The notes: a model not told the origin generated them from the letters alone. 64,000 bases of DNA from Catalinimonas sp038039535 (GCF_038039535.1 NZ_JBBPHP010000004.1:124001-188000); one strand, 5' to 3'. Numbered from the stretch's first letter, positions 9,633 through 18,795 are shown. Numbers and translations: made by a program.

Positions 9633-9688
9633 GTTGTATAGGTTTAGGCTATCAATCTTATTAGTATTCAGTTTGAATTTTTACAGGG

Positions 9689-11683
9689 TTAATCACTTCC
9701 TACTGCCCATTGGATACCTCCCAGAATATGGCGCATAAAGGTAGGGTCGGAGTAGTGTTCAATCCGGTGACCTAATGCTGTGTACCACTGGCGTCCACCA
9801 TCAAACTCATGGTACCAGGCCAGCGGAAACTGATCTCCGAAAATAATATCAGGGTATTCTCCTCTCTTTTCATCTTCTACGGTAGTCAGGTCGGCGGCCA
9901 GCAGCACATGATTGCTAGGGTTCAGATGCTTCAGGTAATAACATTCGTCCATCTCTACTTTCCAGACATCGGGCAGAAAGGAAGTAGAAGGATGGTTTTT
10001 ATCCAGTACATGCACATCAAAATCCTGACGGGGAGGATGACGAAGGAAGCGACCACCCAGCATCTGGGCAAACCAGGGCCAGTCGCGCTCTGAACCGCTG
10101 GCAGAATGTATGCCTACGAAGCCCCCTCCGGAACGAATATACTCCTGAAAAGCTTTCTCCTGGGCTTGGGTGTCAAAAACATCATTATTGGTATTGGAAA
10201 AGATCATCGCATCATACTGCTGCAAATCTTCTTCAGTGAACAGCGTGGGATCATCAGAAGCTACCACTTCAAAGCCATTTTCCTTACCCAGCTTTTTGAG
10301 GGCTTCAATACTAGCAGGAATATTATCATGCACAAAGCCTTCACCATTTTTGGTGTAGACCAGCACTTTTTTACCTTCCAGTGAAGGCACTACGCTTAGC
10401 TCAACTTTGGGCGGGTTAGCAAAATCATTCCAGTAGCGTTCGGCAGTAGCACTGTCAATTTCTCCGTCATAGACCATCATACGGTACTTAAGGCTGTATT
10501 CTTTGCCGGGCTGCAGTGTCCAGTCTCTATCCTGAGCAGGATTGAAGTTGAAAAATACATTCTCCTTACCATCATTAGCACCCGTCGGCCAGATACGCAG
10601 TTGCTCAGGATAGTTGTAGTTGACCGGAGAAGTCATAAACAAAACGCCTGCTTTACCTGCATCAGTAGGTCCATAAATGTAACACCAGCGGGCACGGGTA
10701 CCATTGCCATCGGATTTGCCATAACCTTCAGAGGTGACCAGCGTAGCCGTTTGATCATCCCACTGCGCATTGGCGCGGAAGCCAAATCCCTGGTAGCGAT
10801 ACTCTTTGATGGTGAGCGGACTGTTAGGAGCATTCATGGTAGAAACAAAATCTACCAGAAATACTTCTGCCCCGGGAGCGGTATTCCATACCCGTATGTC
10901 CCATTCTTCATTCAGGGCAACTTCGTTATTTTCCGCATTGAGGGTATCTAAAACTACGTGCTCGTGCAGGGCAGTTACTTTTCCGTATACATCACCTTCT
11001 GTTACGAAAGGCACATCTTTCACCTGCACTGTACCCTGGCCTTTGTAGATATTCCAGAAGTCAATTTCTTCACCTTTGTATTCGGTATGGGTCCAGGGGT
11101 TCCAAATGCCGTAATGATGATAATGGTCGGGAGGCTGTACGCGGGTAAGCACGCCACCTTCGGGAGACTTCAGCGGATGAATATATCCCCCACGGCGATA
11201 AAGAGGCGAAGCACCTTCCGGTTCGGGGGTAAGCCCATAATGATAGGCCAGCACTTCCTTGCCTTCTACTTTTAGCTTCACTGATTCACCCGTATCTTCG
11301 GTAGTCACTTTGGAGCCGATTTCGTTTTCGCTCGTATTTTTGGAGATAAAGCTGAGCTTAAAAGTTCTGCTGCTTCCGGGTAGTGTTTCTCCTGTCAGTA
11401 CCCAGTACAGTTGAGGTTGATAGCCGGTTTCCAGTTGAGAAGCCATCGGCTTTTCCTGCCCATTGGTAATTTCTACCAGTTGCAGATCATAATCTGCCAG
11501 ATGCAGTGGAAAGTCATTTAAAGAAGCTGAAACAGGGGTATTCAGACGATGATATTTACCGGCATCCACCGTAATGTACATGTCGGGAAGGGATTGCGCT
11601 TGAAGTAAAGCGCACATACCTGAAAAGCTCCATAATAAGCAGAGAATAAAAAACTGGAACGCGATTTTTCCTGAATGAAACAT
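9689..11683 (-). CDS. PmoA-like (DUF6807) and ThuA-like two-domain secreted protein
   Basis: About 664 residues from the ATG at 11683. This start is chosen because it begins a signal peptide (MFHSGKIAFQFFILCLLWSF) that would otherwise be buried 50 residues inside the longer ORF from 11833. Residues from about 40 to 400 carry the PmoA-like domain with YIHPLKSPEGGVLTRV and PDHYHHYGIWNPWTHTEY. Residues from about 430 to the end carry a ThuA-like domain (KVLVYTKNGEGFVHDNIP, GGGFVGIHSASGS, AWYHEFDGGRQWYTALGH), a class I glutamine-amidotransferase-like fold often linked to sugar metabolism. Neither domain has a firmly known reaction. It heads the second transcription unit of the locus, behind a terminator and an operator-like palindrome. 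Confidence 0.85.
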   Translation of the reverse strand: MFHSGKIAFQFFILCLLWSFSGMCALLQAQSLPDMYITVDAGKYHRLNTPVSASLNDFPLHLADYDLQLVEITNGQEKPMASQLETGYQPQLYWVLTGETLPGSSRTFKLSFISKNTSENEIGSKVTTEDTGESVKLKVEGKEVLAYHYGLTPEPEGASPLYRRGGYIHPLKSPEGGVLTRVQPPDHYHHYGIWNPWTHTEYKGEEIDFWNIYKGQGTVQVKDVPFVTEGDVYGKVTALHEHVVLDTLNAENNEVALNEEWDIRVWNTAPGAEVFLVDFVSTMNAPNSPLTIKEYRYQGFGFRANAQWDDQTATLVTSEGYGKSDGNGTRARWCYIYGPTDAGKAGVLFMTSPVNYNYPEQLRIWPTGANDGKENVFFNFNPAQDRDWTLQPGKEYSLKYRMMVYDGEIDSATAERYWNDFANPPKVELSVVPSLEGKKVLVYTKNGEGFVHDNIPASIEALKKLGKENGFEVVASDDPTLFTEEDLQQYDAMIFSNTNNDVFDTQAQEKAFQEYIRSGGGFVGIHSASGSERDWPWFAQMLGGRFLRHPPRQDFDVHVLDKNHPSTSFLPDVWKVEMDECYYLKHLNPSNHVLLAADLTTVEDEKRGEYPDIIFGDQFPLAWYHEFDGGRQWYTALGHRIEHYSDPTFMRHILGGIQWAVGSD

Positions 11684-11769
11684 GATCCGTATGTTGAGGT
11701 TGTTGTGTATCTTACAAGTTAGTGCTAAAGCACCATAAAAATCTGAATATAGCATGCTTATTTTGGAAT

Positions 11770-11781
11770 GCAAACGATTGC
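11770..11781. promoter_or_regulatory. LacI-type operator, PmoA/ThuA operon
   Basis: The sequence GCAAACGATTGC is a near-perfect palindrome with the central CG typical of LacI/PurR-family operators. It shares the core CAAACGATTG with the site at 17351-17364. It lies 87 bases upstream of the preferred start codon of the PmoA/ThuA gene. Confidence 0.6.
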
Positions 11782-11844
11782 CCATTTCTGTCTGCATTTC
11801 ATAGCAAAATTTAGAGCCTGTATTCACCTCCATTATTCAAGATG

Positions 11845-11852
11845 CAAATTTA
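11845..11852 (-). promoter_or_regulatory. Candidate Bacteroidota -7 box
   Basis: On the minus strand the sequence reads TAAATTTG, matching the TAnnTTTG -7 consensus of Bacteroidota housekeeping promoters. It could drive the PmoA/ThuA-Gfo/Idh-TRAP operon and would put the operator palindrome just downstream of the transcription start. A good -33 box was not found, so this is tentative. Confidence 0.35.
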
Positions 11853-11889
11853 TCTTTTGGAGCATGAAAACCATTTGTTGTAGTATCAG

Positions 11890-11931
11890 ATAGGCTAAAA
11901 AAAGAATAGCCGCCAGACATTTTTCTGGCGG
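11890..11931 (-). terminator. Rho-independent terminator after susD
   Basis: On the minus strand, CCGCCAGA and TCTGGCGG (11910-11931) form a perfect 8-bp stem with a 6-base loop. It is followed by CTATT and a run of seven T (11896-11902 region). It sits 67 bases after the susD stop and separates susCD from the downstream operon. Confidence 0.75.
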
Positions 11932-11997
11932 ATAAACAACGTGCTCTATTACTCAATCTTTTTTCTTCAGCTTTACTGTACAACAAGAGACTCTTTA

Positions 11998-13809
11998 TCA
12001 ATACCCAGGATTTTGAGGATACTGTCCATTTTCAGCTTCTGGATTTACTGAGGCATCAATCTGTCCCTGTGGTATAGGTCTCAGCGTATGAAAGGGCTGA
12101 GGATCAGGAATGATGGCCCCAGGTCGTGCAGGATAGTCATTGTAGCGATTGACGCGCTCAATCAATTTATCGGTCCGTACCAGATCAAACCATCGCATCT
12201 GCTCGCCTACCAACTCTCTGGTGCGTTCGTCAAGGATATAGTCTATGCCCTCACTTTGCAGATCGGCCAGGGTGTTGGCGGTCATGATGGCCTCGGCACC
12301 GGGAGCCGCTGCCCTTGTCCGGATCACATTGATCAAATCTGCTGCTTCCTGCGTATCTCCCAGTCGGAGCGCAGCCTCAGCCGCAATCAGATAGGTCTCG
12401 GCAAAGCGGTAGACAATGAAGGGGCGGACCGAAGTCACATTGGGATCATTACCTTCGCGCGGTTGCGTGGAGAGGAACTTAAGCAGTGCCGGGTAGTACT
12501 TGTTTTGCTCATTGTACCCATCGTAATCCTCGTAATTGGTGCCTTCACCGAAATAGGCAACCGGATCGGTGGCTTCGGTAGGCGTGAAAACCACGTATCT
12601 TCTGTCATTGATGGTGGGCTCCACTTCGTCGGCCAGATAATCCGGCACCATCCAGATGGCGGTATCTCCTAGCTCAAGGCCCTTTGGATTGTTGCGGGAT
12701 GGATCGTTTACGTACCAGACCGTCCTAAAGCTCTTGTCATAACGGGTATCATTGATCTTGTCGGCAAAAGCAATGTTGGTGGTGTAAGAGGTTGGGCAGT
12801 ATCTCACCCACACCCGGCCATACCCCACATCTCGCGCGACACCAGGTGTATTCTGTTCGTAGAAAGGGTTGAAAAAGAAATTACTCCTGTTCTGATAGCC
12901 TGGTCCACCAAAAGCAGTGTTGTTATTGAAGATAACATTGTCAATCCAGTTGACTTGCCATAAGATTTCGGAACTCCACTCATTTCCCTGCTCATGCACC
13001 TGGGCAAAGTCGGGCAGCAAATCTACTCCATAAGTAGCTTTATTGTTAATCAGTTCTATCGCCGTATCATACGCCTTCTGGAAATCGTCCGATTGAGCAG
13101 CATCCGACCAGCCTCTGGTCAGGTATACTTTAGACAATAAGTGCAAGGCACTGGCTTTCCAGGCACGACCGGGATCGGTGGGTCTGGCATCCGGCAAATC
13201 ATCTTCTCCTCCATCGGTGATGGATACCAGGTCATCTACGATAGCATCATAACTTTCTGCCAGTGTAGCCCGTGTAGCAAGGTTCTCCGTGCTGGTATTG
13301 AACCGCAAAGGTCCCGATCCCAGGTCAAGGGTAACACCGCCAAAGAGCTGCACCAGTATGAAATACCACTGTGCCCGAATAAACTTGGCCTCGGCAATGA
13401 GCGCATTGCGCTCTGCTGGTTCCAGATCAGTGGCTTCGGAACCCAGTTCAATGATACCGTTGCAGGTATTGATCGCCGGATAAGCATTGTTCCAGGCCGC
13501 TCCAAGATCTCCCAGAATAGGGTTCAACTGATCATCATACACATTGAGGGGTGGATTAGTGGTCTGTTGAGCATGGGTATACTCATCGGTGCCGTACACC
13601 GTCATGTTCATTCCCCCTTCGTTGGCATAAAAATACCTGAAACGTGCGTAGGCGGCTGTGACCCCTGCCTGCAATCCGGCCGATGTTCTGAAGTAATCAG
13701 GCGTAAGTACGGAACGAGGTTGCTCGTCAAGACGGTCTTCGCAACTGCTGGTCATCATTACCGCCAGTACGATGGCCAGGCTTGTATATATTTTTGTTGT
13801 TAATTTCAT
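11998..13809 (-). CDS. susD: SusD/RagB-family outer-membrane glycan-binding lipoprotein
   Basis: A 603-residue surface lipoprotein that caps the SusC channel and captures oligosaccharides. It starts with MKLTTKIYTSLAIVLAVMM and a lipobox ending in SSC at about residue 23. It then shows SusD features: DEQPRSVLTPDYFRTSAGLQ, a TPR-like helical body with AEAKFIRAQWYFILVQLFGG, PFIVYRFAETYLIAAEAALR near residue 465, and the C-terminal ERTRELVGEQMRWFDLVRT and LRPIPQGQIDAS. It begins five bases after the susC stop, the usual tight coupling. Glycan specificity cannot be read directly; the GH67 and GH10 neighbours point to glucuronoxylan fragments. Confidence 0.96.
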   Translation of the reverse strand: MKLTTKIYTSLAIVLAVMMTSSCEDRLDEQPRSVLTPDYFRTSAGLQAGVTAAYARFRYFYANEGGMNMTVYGTDEYTHAQQTTNPPLNVYDDQLNPILGDLGAAWNNAYPAINTCNGIIELGSEATDLEPAERNALIAEAKFIRAQWYFILVQLFGGVTLDLGSGPLRFNTSTENLATRATLAESYDAIVDDLVSITDGGEDDLPDARPTDPGRAWKASALHLLSKVYLTRGWSDAAQSDDFQKAYDTAIELINNKATYGVDLLPDFAQVHEQGNEWSSEILWQVNWIDNVIFNNNTAFGGPGYQNRSNFFFNPFYEQNTPGVARDVGYGRVWVRYCPTSYTTNIAFADKINDTRYDKSFRTVWYVNDPSRNNPKGLELGDTAIWMVPDYLADEVEPTINDRRYVVFTPTEATDPVAYFGEGTNYEDYDGYNEQNKYYPALLKFLSTQPREGNDPNVTSVRPFIVYRFAETYLIAAEAALRLGDTQEAADLINVIRTRAAAPGAEAIMTANTLADLQSEGIDYILDERTRELVGEQMRWFDLVRTDKLIERVNRYNDYPARPGAIIPDPQPFHTLRPIPQGQIDASVNPEAENGQYPQNPGY

Positions 13810-13814
13810 AAGAA

Positions 13815-16800
13815 TTAGAATTTCAGGTTGACACCAAACAAAATAGCCCGGGTTGGAGGGGTATTAAGCCCTACTACCAGACTGCCTGCTCCAAAGCCCG
13901 GAGTATTGGTGGTAGTATTATCACCAGCGTTAATAGACTGTGTGGGTTCAGGGTCAATACCACCCATTTTCACATAGTCAGAGAAGAAAGCCTGGAAGGG
14001 ATTCTGCGCCCGTACATACACGCGCAATGAATTGATTCCGCTGTTTCCAAACCAACGCTGTGGCAGATTATATCCCAGATTGATACTCCTGACCTTCATG
14101 AAAGAGGCGTCATAATATCCCAAAGTAGAACCATAATCAGGCTGCTGACCGGTGCCGGGTTGCGGGAAGGCATTGGTAGGATTATCCGGAGTCCAGTAGT
14201 CTACCCGGGGACCGTTACGTCTTCCTTCCAGGCTGTTGATCGGGTTGGACTGGTTCGCCTGATACACCGTGCTAACCAGCGTACCCCCCACTTTCCAGAA
14301 GAGCACAAACGAAAGGTCAAATCCTTTGTAAGAGAAACTGTTGGACATACCGCCAGCCCAATCGGACTGAGGGCTTCCCAGAATGATCCGGTCGTCGGCA
14401 TTGATGACACCATCAGTCGCGTCCGCTACACCATCTCCGTCAGTATCTACCGTAATCTGATCCCTGACTTTGATTTCTCCCGGCTCAAAACCATCCGGCA
14501 GCTCTGTTTCGCCGGTTTGTACGATACCTATTTTTTCAAAATCATAAATTACATCAATGGGCTGACCTACAAACCAACCGTTGTTGATGTTCCGGTCTAC
14601 GCCACCTGCCAGATAGGTAATTTCTCCTCTGTTCAGATAAAAGTTAAAATCGGTAGTCCACCGTAATCCGGTACCATTTGTGGTATTATCGGTAATGTTT
14701 ACCGAACTGAGGGAGAACTCAACCCCTCTGTTTTCAGACTCACCCACATTTTTTACCACACTACTCACCCCTGAGGTAGGCGGCAAGGAAACACTTTGCA
14801 GGATATCCTCAGTTTGTTGCCTATAAAGCTCAAGACTACCTGTGATTCTGTCTCTTAATAAGCCAAAGTCAAGACCCAGGTTGGTGGTGGTAGTAAATTC
14901 CCATGAAAGGGAAGAATTGGGTAGCTGGTTTACATAATAGCCGTACAAACCTCTTTCTCCGAAATTGTAGGGTTCAGAGGTCAGCGAACCCAGCGAAGCA
15001 TAGGGATCTACTGCCTGGTTTGATGTAATTCCGTAGCCAAGGCGCAGCTTCAGGCTGGAGATGGCATTTAATCCACTCATGAACGATTCGTTGCTAATGT
15101 TCCAGCCCAATGCGGCAGCAGGATAATAGTACCATTTGTTTCCTGGGGCCAGTCTTGAAGAACCATCGGCACGATAGCTCACTGTCAGCAGGTAGCGGTC
15201 TGCATAGCTGTAGTTCACACGGCCCATGTAGGAAAGGATGGCTGATTTGGAGTAGTAAGATACATTGGCCGGAACTGAGGAAGTATTAGCCAGTCCCAGA
15301 TTATAGTAGTAAGTATAGTCAGCCGGAAGGTCCTGGGCATTGGCACCACTTCTGTACTGCTCTATTTCCTGTATACTATAGAGTGCCGTTAAGTTCAGCT
15401 GATGATCGTTGGCAAAAGTCTTGTCATAGGTCAGCAGGTTCTCAATGGTATAACTCCAACTGTTGGTATTTTCAATATCGGCTGCATTGACTGATCCATT
15501 TCTGAAGGGAGTGTTTGAACCTGAATAGGTGCCGAAATTATCCTGGAACAAGTCAAGCCCTACATTGAGGCGATATTTCAAGCCCTCTGTGATGTTTACT
15601 TCGCCATACAGGCTGTTGAAAGTCCGCAGTCTCCTGCGCTGTTGCTTCCACTCATTTTCCCGGTTGATCAGCAGAGGGTTGATAGTTTCCGGATTGGCAC
15701 TAAATTCGGCAGGATAGGTTTTGATGGTGCCATCCTCATTGTAAGCATTGTATAAGGGACTCAGGGTGAGCAGTGGAAACATGAGGGAAATATTCTCCCC
15801 ATCGTTGATGTTGAACTGGTTCATGGTATTAAGTCCAATCTTCACACGGTCATTAATCTGCTGGTCAATGGTACCCGTCACCGAAAAACGCGTGAATGCC
15901 TGTCCTGGCAGAACGGTAGTCTGCTTGAAGTATCCGGCGGAAAGATAATACTGCGTGTTTTCGGTTCCTCCCCTGGCTCCAATATTATGATCGGTCATGA
16001 AGCCATTCTGGTAGAGCAGATCCTGCCAGTCAGTGCTCCTTCCGGCGGCAAGGTTGGCCTCTTCGTCGGGTGTGAATGTAAAGGAAGAACCACCCTCTGC
16101 CGCTGCTGCCCGAAAATCAGCAAACTGCTGACCGTTCATCAGATCATACTTGTCAATGGCAGAAGTAGGACCGTAATATCCGTCATAAAACAACTGAGGC
16201 TCACCGGTCTGTCCCCTTTTGGTCGTAATGATAATCACCCCGTTGGACCCTCTGGACCCGTAGATGGCGGTGGAAGAAGCATCTTTCAGTACGTTGATGG
16301 AGGCAATGTCATTGACATTGATGTCATTGATGGAGCCGTTGAAGGGAATCCCGTCCAACACGATGAGAGGATCGTTGGAGCCGGTAAGCGATCGGCTGCC
16401 CCGAATACGGATCCGTGCATCGCCGCCGGGTCGGGGCGAGGTGGAAGTGATCTCCACACCCGCAGCGCGTCCCTGCAAAGCCTGGGTAAAGTTGGCCGCA
16501 GGCACTTCTCTTAGAGACTCACCGGAAACCTGGGTAATGGCTCCGGTTACATCGCTTTTTTCCTGAGTACCATAACCCACTACTACTACTTCGGAGAGTG
16601 TCTGCAAATCAGGTGTAAGCGCTATGTTGAAGTTAGATTGATTTCCCACAATAACTTCCTGTCCTTCATAACCAATAGAAGAAAAAACCAGTGTAGCATC
16701 GCTATCTGGTACTTGTAAACTGAAGTTTCCGTTTACATCAGTGATGGTGCCATTGGAAGTGCCTTTGACCAGTATATTTACACCGGGCAAAGCTTCTTCA

Positions 16801-16898
16801 CTTGAAGCATCGGTCACTGTTCCAGAAACCTGCTGCTGGGCTATGACCAAGGGTATCAGCCCTACCCATAAGAGGCAAGAAAGTAATAAGCTTTTCAT
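13815..16898 (-). CDS. susC: SusC/RagA-family TonB-dependent outer-membrane transporter
   Basis: About 1027 residues from the ATG at 16898, which opens a good signal peptide (MKSLLLSCLLWVGLIPLVIA); an ATG 24 bases upstream is also possible. Domain order: carboxypeptidase-regulatory-like domain (about 25-105, QVSGTVTDASSEEALPGVNI), TonB box/plug start (LSEVVVVGYGTQEKSDVTG), plug (LQGRAAGVEITSTSPRPGGD, RIRGSRSLTGSNDPLIVLDG), then a long beta-barrel ending in a terminal aromatic (FGVNLKF). It imports oligosaccharides across the outer membrane, powered by TonB. It is the first gene of the minus-strand locus and has an unusually long 5' region shared with lacI-1. No STN anti-sigma-signalling domain is present, so control is more likely through LacI proteins. 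Confidence 0.96.
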   Translation of the reverse strand: MKSLLLSCLLWVGLIPLVIAQQQVSGTVTDASSEEALPGVNILVKGTSNGTITDVNGNFSLQVPDSDATLVFSSIGYEGQEVIVGNQSNFNIALTPDLQTLSEVVVVGYGTQEKSDVTGAITQVSGESLREVPAANFTQALQGRAAGVEITSTSPRPGGDARIRIRGSRSLTGSNDPLIVLDGIPFNGSINDINVNDIASINVLKDASSTAIYGSRGSNGVIIITTKRGQTGEPQLFYDGYYGPTSAIDKYDLMNGQQFADFRAAAAEGGSSFTFTPDEEANLAAGRSTDWQDLLYQNGFMTDHNIGARGGTENTQYYLSAGYFKQTTVLPGQAFTRFSVTGTIDQQINDRVKIGLNTMNQFNINDGENISLMFPLLTLSPLYNAYNEDGTIKTYPAEFSANPETINPLLINRENEWKQQRRRLRTFNSLYGEVNITEGLKYRLNVGLDLFQDNFGTYSGSNTPFRNGSVNAADIENTNSWSYTIENLLTYDKTFANDHQLNLTALYSIQEIEQYRSGANAQDLPADYTYYYNLGLANTSSVPANVSYYSKSAILSYMGRVNYSYADRYLLTVSYRADGSSRLAPGNKWYYYPAAALGWNISNESFMSGLNAISSLKLRLGYGITSNQAVDPYASLGSLTSEPYNFGERGLYGYYVNQLPNSSLSWEFTTTTNLGLDFGLLRDRITGSLELYRQQTEDILQSVSLPPTSGVSSVVKNVGESENRGVEFSLSSVNITDNTTNGTGLRWTTDFNFYLNRGEITYLAGGVDRNINNGWFVGQPIDVIYDFEKIGIVQTGETELPDGFEPGEIKVRDQITVDTDGDGVADATDGVINADDRIILGSPQSDWAGGMSNSFSYKGFDLSFVLFWKVGGTLVSTVYQANQSNPINSLEGRRNGPRVDYWTPDNPTNAFPQPGTGQQPDYGSTLGYYDASFMKVRSINLGYNLPQRWFGNSGINSLRVYVRAQNPFQAFFSDYVKMGGIDPEPTQSINAGDNTTTNTPGFGAGSLVVGLNTPPTRAILFGVNLKF

Positions 16899-17349
16899 AT
16901 AGTAAATTTTAAGTAGTTGCATAAAGCTTGTGCTTAAGTCCTGTATTGAAAGCTATTCATCAAGCTAATGATAAACAGACTCTTCAGTACCTGTTGACTT
17001 TAATCCGCAAGCTTATTCACTAAAAGATTATCGGTTGCGTAAAAAGTAAAAATTGGAGTGTCAGCGGACAAAGAATGAGGATTCAGACCTCCTAACAAGC
17101 TTGAATAGCACTTAAATACTATGCTTTCCAATGAAAAATCTGTGGTTACACCCCTAAAAATGAGGCAAAAGCGAGTAGTCATAGATACTTAGTTTATCGA
17201 TAGATAAAAATTAACGCATAATTAGAAATCCATTGTTTTAAATTATTAATTACTATTTATACTTATTGATTAAATCATTACAAAATAAATGAATATATAT
17301 AGCTATTTATGTGATTTTAATCATAAACATAAATAAATAATTATTATTA

Positions 17350-17365
17350 ACACAAACGATTGTGT
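17350..17365. promoter_or_regulatory. LacI-type operator, susC/lacI-1 divergent region
   Basis: ACACAAACGATTGTGT is a 16-base palindrome with 14 matching positions and a central CG, the hallmark of LacI/PurR-family binding sites. It lies between divergent susC and lacI-1, upstream of a candidate lacI-1 -7 box, so a bound regulator could control lacI-1 and possibly susCD. Confidence 0.65.
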
Positions 17366-17385
17366 ATATTTTTTAAATAATCCTC

Positions 17386-17393
17386 TACATTTG
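17386..17393 (+). promoter_or_regulatory. Candidate -7 box for lacI-1
   Basis: TACATTTG matches the Bacteroidota -7 consensus TAnnTTTG. The operator palindrome overlaps the position expected for the -33 box, with ATTG at 17359-17362. The start codon follows about 170 bases downstream. Confidence 0.45.
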
Positions 17394-17560
17394 ATTATTA
17401 ATCCGTTTATCTATGAGGTTTACCCAGCTTAAGGAAAGTGAAAATTTTATTTTGTTGAGATAAGTTTTTGTATGTTAGATGAAAAAGACTTAGCTGGTGA
17501 CAGAGAAGTGAGGACTTTAACGGTATGCATAGCATGACAACAACCAACAAATCTTAAGCG

Positions 17561-18610
17561 ATGAAAAAAACCAATAAGCAAGTAACTATATACGATATAG
17601 CCCAAAAACTTGAGGTTTCCCCTACTACTGTCTCCCGCGCCTTGAATAACCATTACAGCATCAGTAAGGAGACTACTCAGGCTGTAAAGAAATTAGCACG
17701 CCAACTGGGGTATCAACCTAATTCAGTAGCCTCCAGCCTAAGAAAAAACAAGACCAACATTATAGGCGTACTCATGCCTTTGATTAACCGACCTTTCATT
17801 GCTTCCCTGATCAGCGGTATAGAAGACAGTGCCAATAAGCAAGGTTATAATGTGATTATTTCGCAGACCCATGATTCTTATGAGAAAGAAGTAGCCAATG
17901 CACAAACGCTTTACTCCAGCAGGGTAGCCGGGCTAATCGTTTCTCTCGCTATGGAAACCAGAGAATACGACCATTTTTACCCTTTTCTTCAGAATGATAT
18001 CCCGATGGTGTCCATAGACAGAATTACTACCGAGTTACAGACGGATCGGGTGATTATTGACAATTATGCAGCGGGCTTCAAAGCTACCGAGCATCTGATC
18101 AGCATGGGTTGCAAACGTATTGCTCACTTTGGAGGTGCACAACATCGCAATATCTACGATGGAAGACAGAGAGGCTATATCGATGCTCTGAAAGCCCACA
18201 ATCTTCCCATTGATGAGCATCTAATTGTACATAGTAAACTGAGCATGGAAGAAGGACAAAAAAGTACTGAATACCTACTATGTTTGGCTGAACCGCCTGA
18301 TGGTATATTTTCTGCCAACGACTCGGCTGCGGTAGGTGCTATACAATATGCCAAGCAAAAAGGAGTGCGTTTACCGCAAGAGTTGGCTGTTGTCGGGTTT
18401 AATGATGATCCTATTTCATCTATTATAGAACCTGGCTTGACCACCATCTCCCACCCTGCTTTTGATATGGGAAGAATTGCAGCGCAACAGGTTCTTAAGA
18501 ACAGAGAGCACACAGATATCGTCCAGTCACAAACGATTGTGCTCAAGACTGAACTCATACAGCGCGCTTCTTCTCTGAAGAATAAAGCAGCTGTTAAAAA
18601 AGTTACTTAG
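17561..18610 (+). CDS. LacI/PurR-family transcriptional regulator 1
   Basis: A 349-residue sugar-responsive DNA-binding protein. Residues 7-60 form the LacI helix-turn-helix and hinge (TIYDIAQKLEVSPTTVSRAL, LGYQPNSVASSLRKNKTN). Residues 63-340 form a periplasmic-binding-protein-like effector domain (IIGVLMPLINRPFIASLISG, DGIFSANDSAAVGAIQYAK, VVGFNDDPISSIIEPGLTT). It acts as a dimer on palindromic operators with a central CG; such a site lies about 200 bases upstream and again within its own 3' end. It is followed by a second LacI gene and the GH67 and GH10 genes on the same strand. Likely effector: a xylan or glucuronate breakdown product, by context only. Confidence 0.93.
   Translation: MKKTNKQVTIYDIAQKLEVSPTTVSRALNNHYSISKETTQAVKKLARQLGYQPNSVASSLRKNKTNIIGVLMPLINRPFIASLISGIEDSANKQGYNVIISQTHDSYEKEVANAQTLYSSRVAGLIVSLAMETREYDHFYPFLQNDIPMVSIDRITTELQTDRVIIDNYAAGFKATEHLISMGCKRIAHFGGAQHRNIYDGRQRGYIDALKAHNLPIDEHLIVHSKLSMEEGQKSTEYLLCLAEPPDGIFSANDSAAVGAIQYAKQKGVRLPQELAVVGFNDDPISSIIEPGLTTISHPAFDMGRIAAQQVLKNREHTDIVQSQTIVLKTELIQRASSLKNKAAVKKVT
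18528..18541. promoter_or_regulatory. Operator-like copy inside lacI-1
   Basis: CACAAACGATTGTG is an exact 14-base copy of the core of the site at 17351-17364, here within codons for QSQTIV near the 3' end of lacI-1. It could be an auxiliary operator for looping with the upstream site or for control of the downstream lacI-2/GH67/GH10 genes. It could also be partly explained by codons of the conserved TIVL segment. Confidence 0.45.
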
Positions 18611-18689
18611 TATATTGACAATATAAAGTGGATTATGCACTGTAAACAACTTACACTTATTGCTAAAGCATAGGTAACGCTACAAAATT

Positions 18690-18700
18690 AAACCGATTGC
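18690..18700. promoter_or_regulatory. Weak operator-like site upstream of lacI-2
   Basis: AAACCGATTGC matches the right half and centre of the CAAACGATTG core (8 of 10 positions) and has a central CG. It lies about 95 bases upstream of the lacI-2 start, in the only gap before the lacI-2/GH67/GH10 genes. Confidence 0.35.
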
Positions 18701-18795
18701 AAAAAAGATGTAGTATTAATGGATATTTTTACGATTTTTATATTTATTGAAAATATGCTGTTGTAACCCTCTTCCTCCAGATACTCTAAGTTAAA

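Larger units (their letters stand above)
16899..17560. other. Divergent susC/lacI-1 intergenic region
   Basis: A 660-base non-coding region between divergent susC and lacI-1. Roughly 17190-17400 is very AT-rich and holds the operator palindrome and a -7 box for lacI-1 described separately. A second partial palindrome around a central CG (TTTATCGATAGA, about 17194-17205) may be another weak operator. No ORF worth calling was found. The susC start is more than 400 bases from the operator, so a long leader or a closer unidentified promoter must exist. Confidence 0.6.

Noticed and set aside
13141..13803. Plus-strand ORF of 220 codons
   Set aside because: Antisense to susD, with no recognisable family.
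17194..17205. TTTATCGATAGA as a further LacI operator
   Set aside because: Palindromic with central CG but does not share the CAAACGATTG core; AT-rich surroundings make such matches likely by chance.
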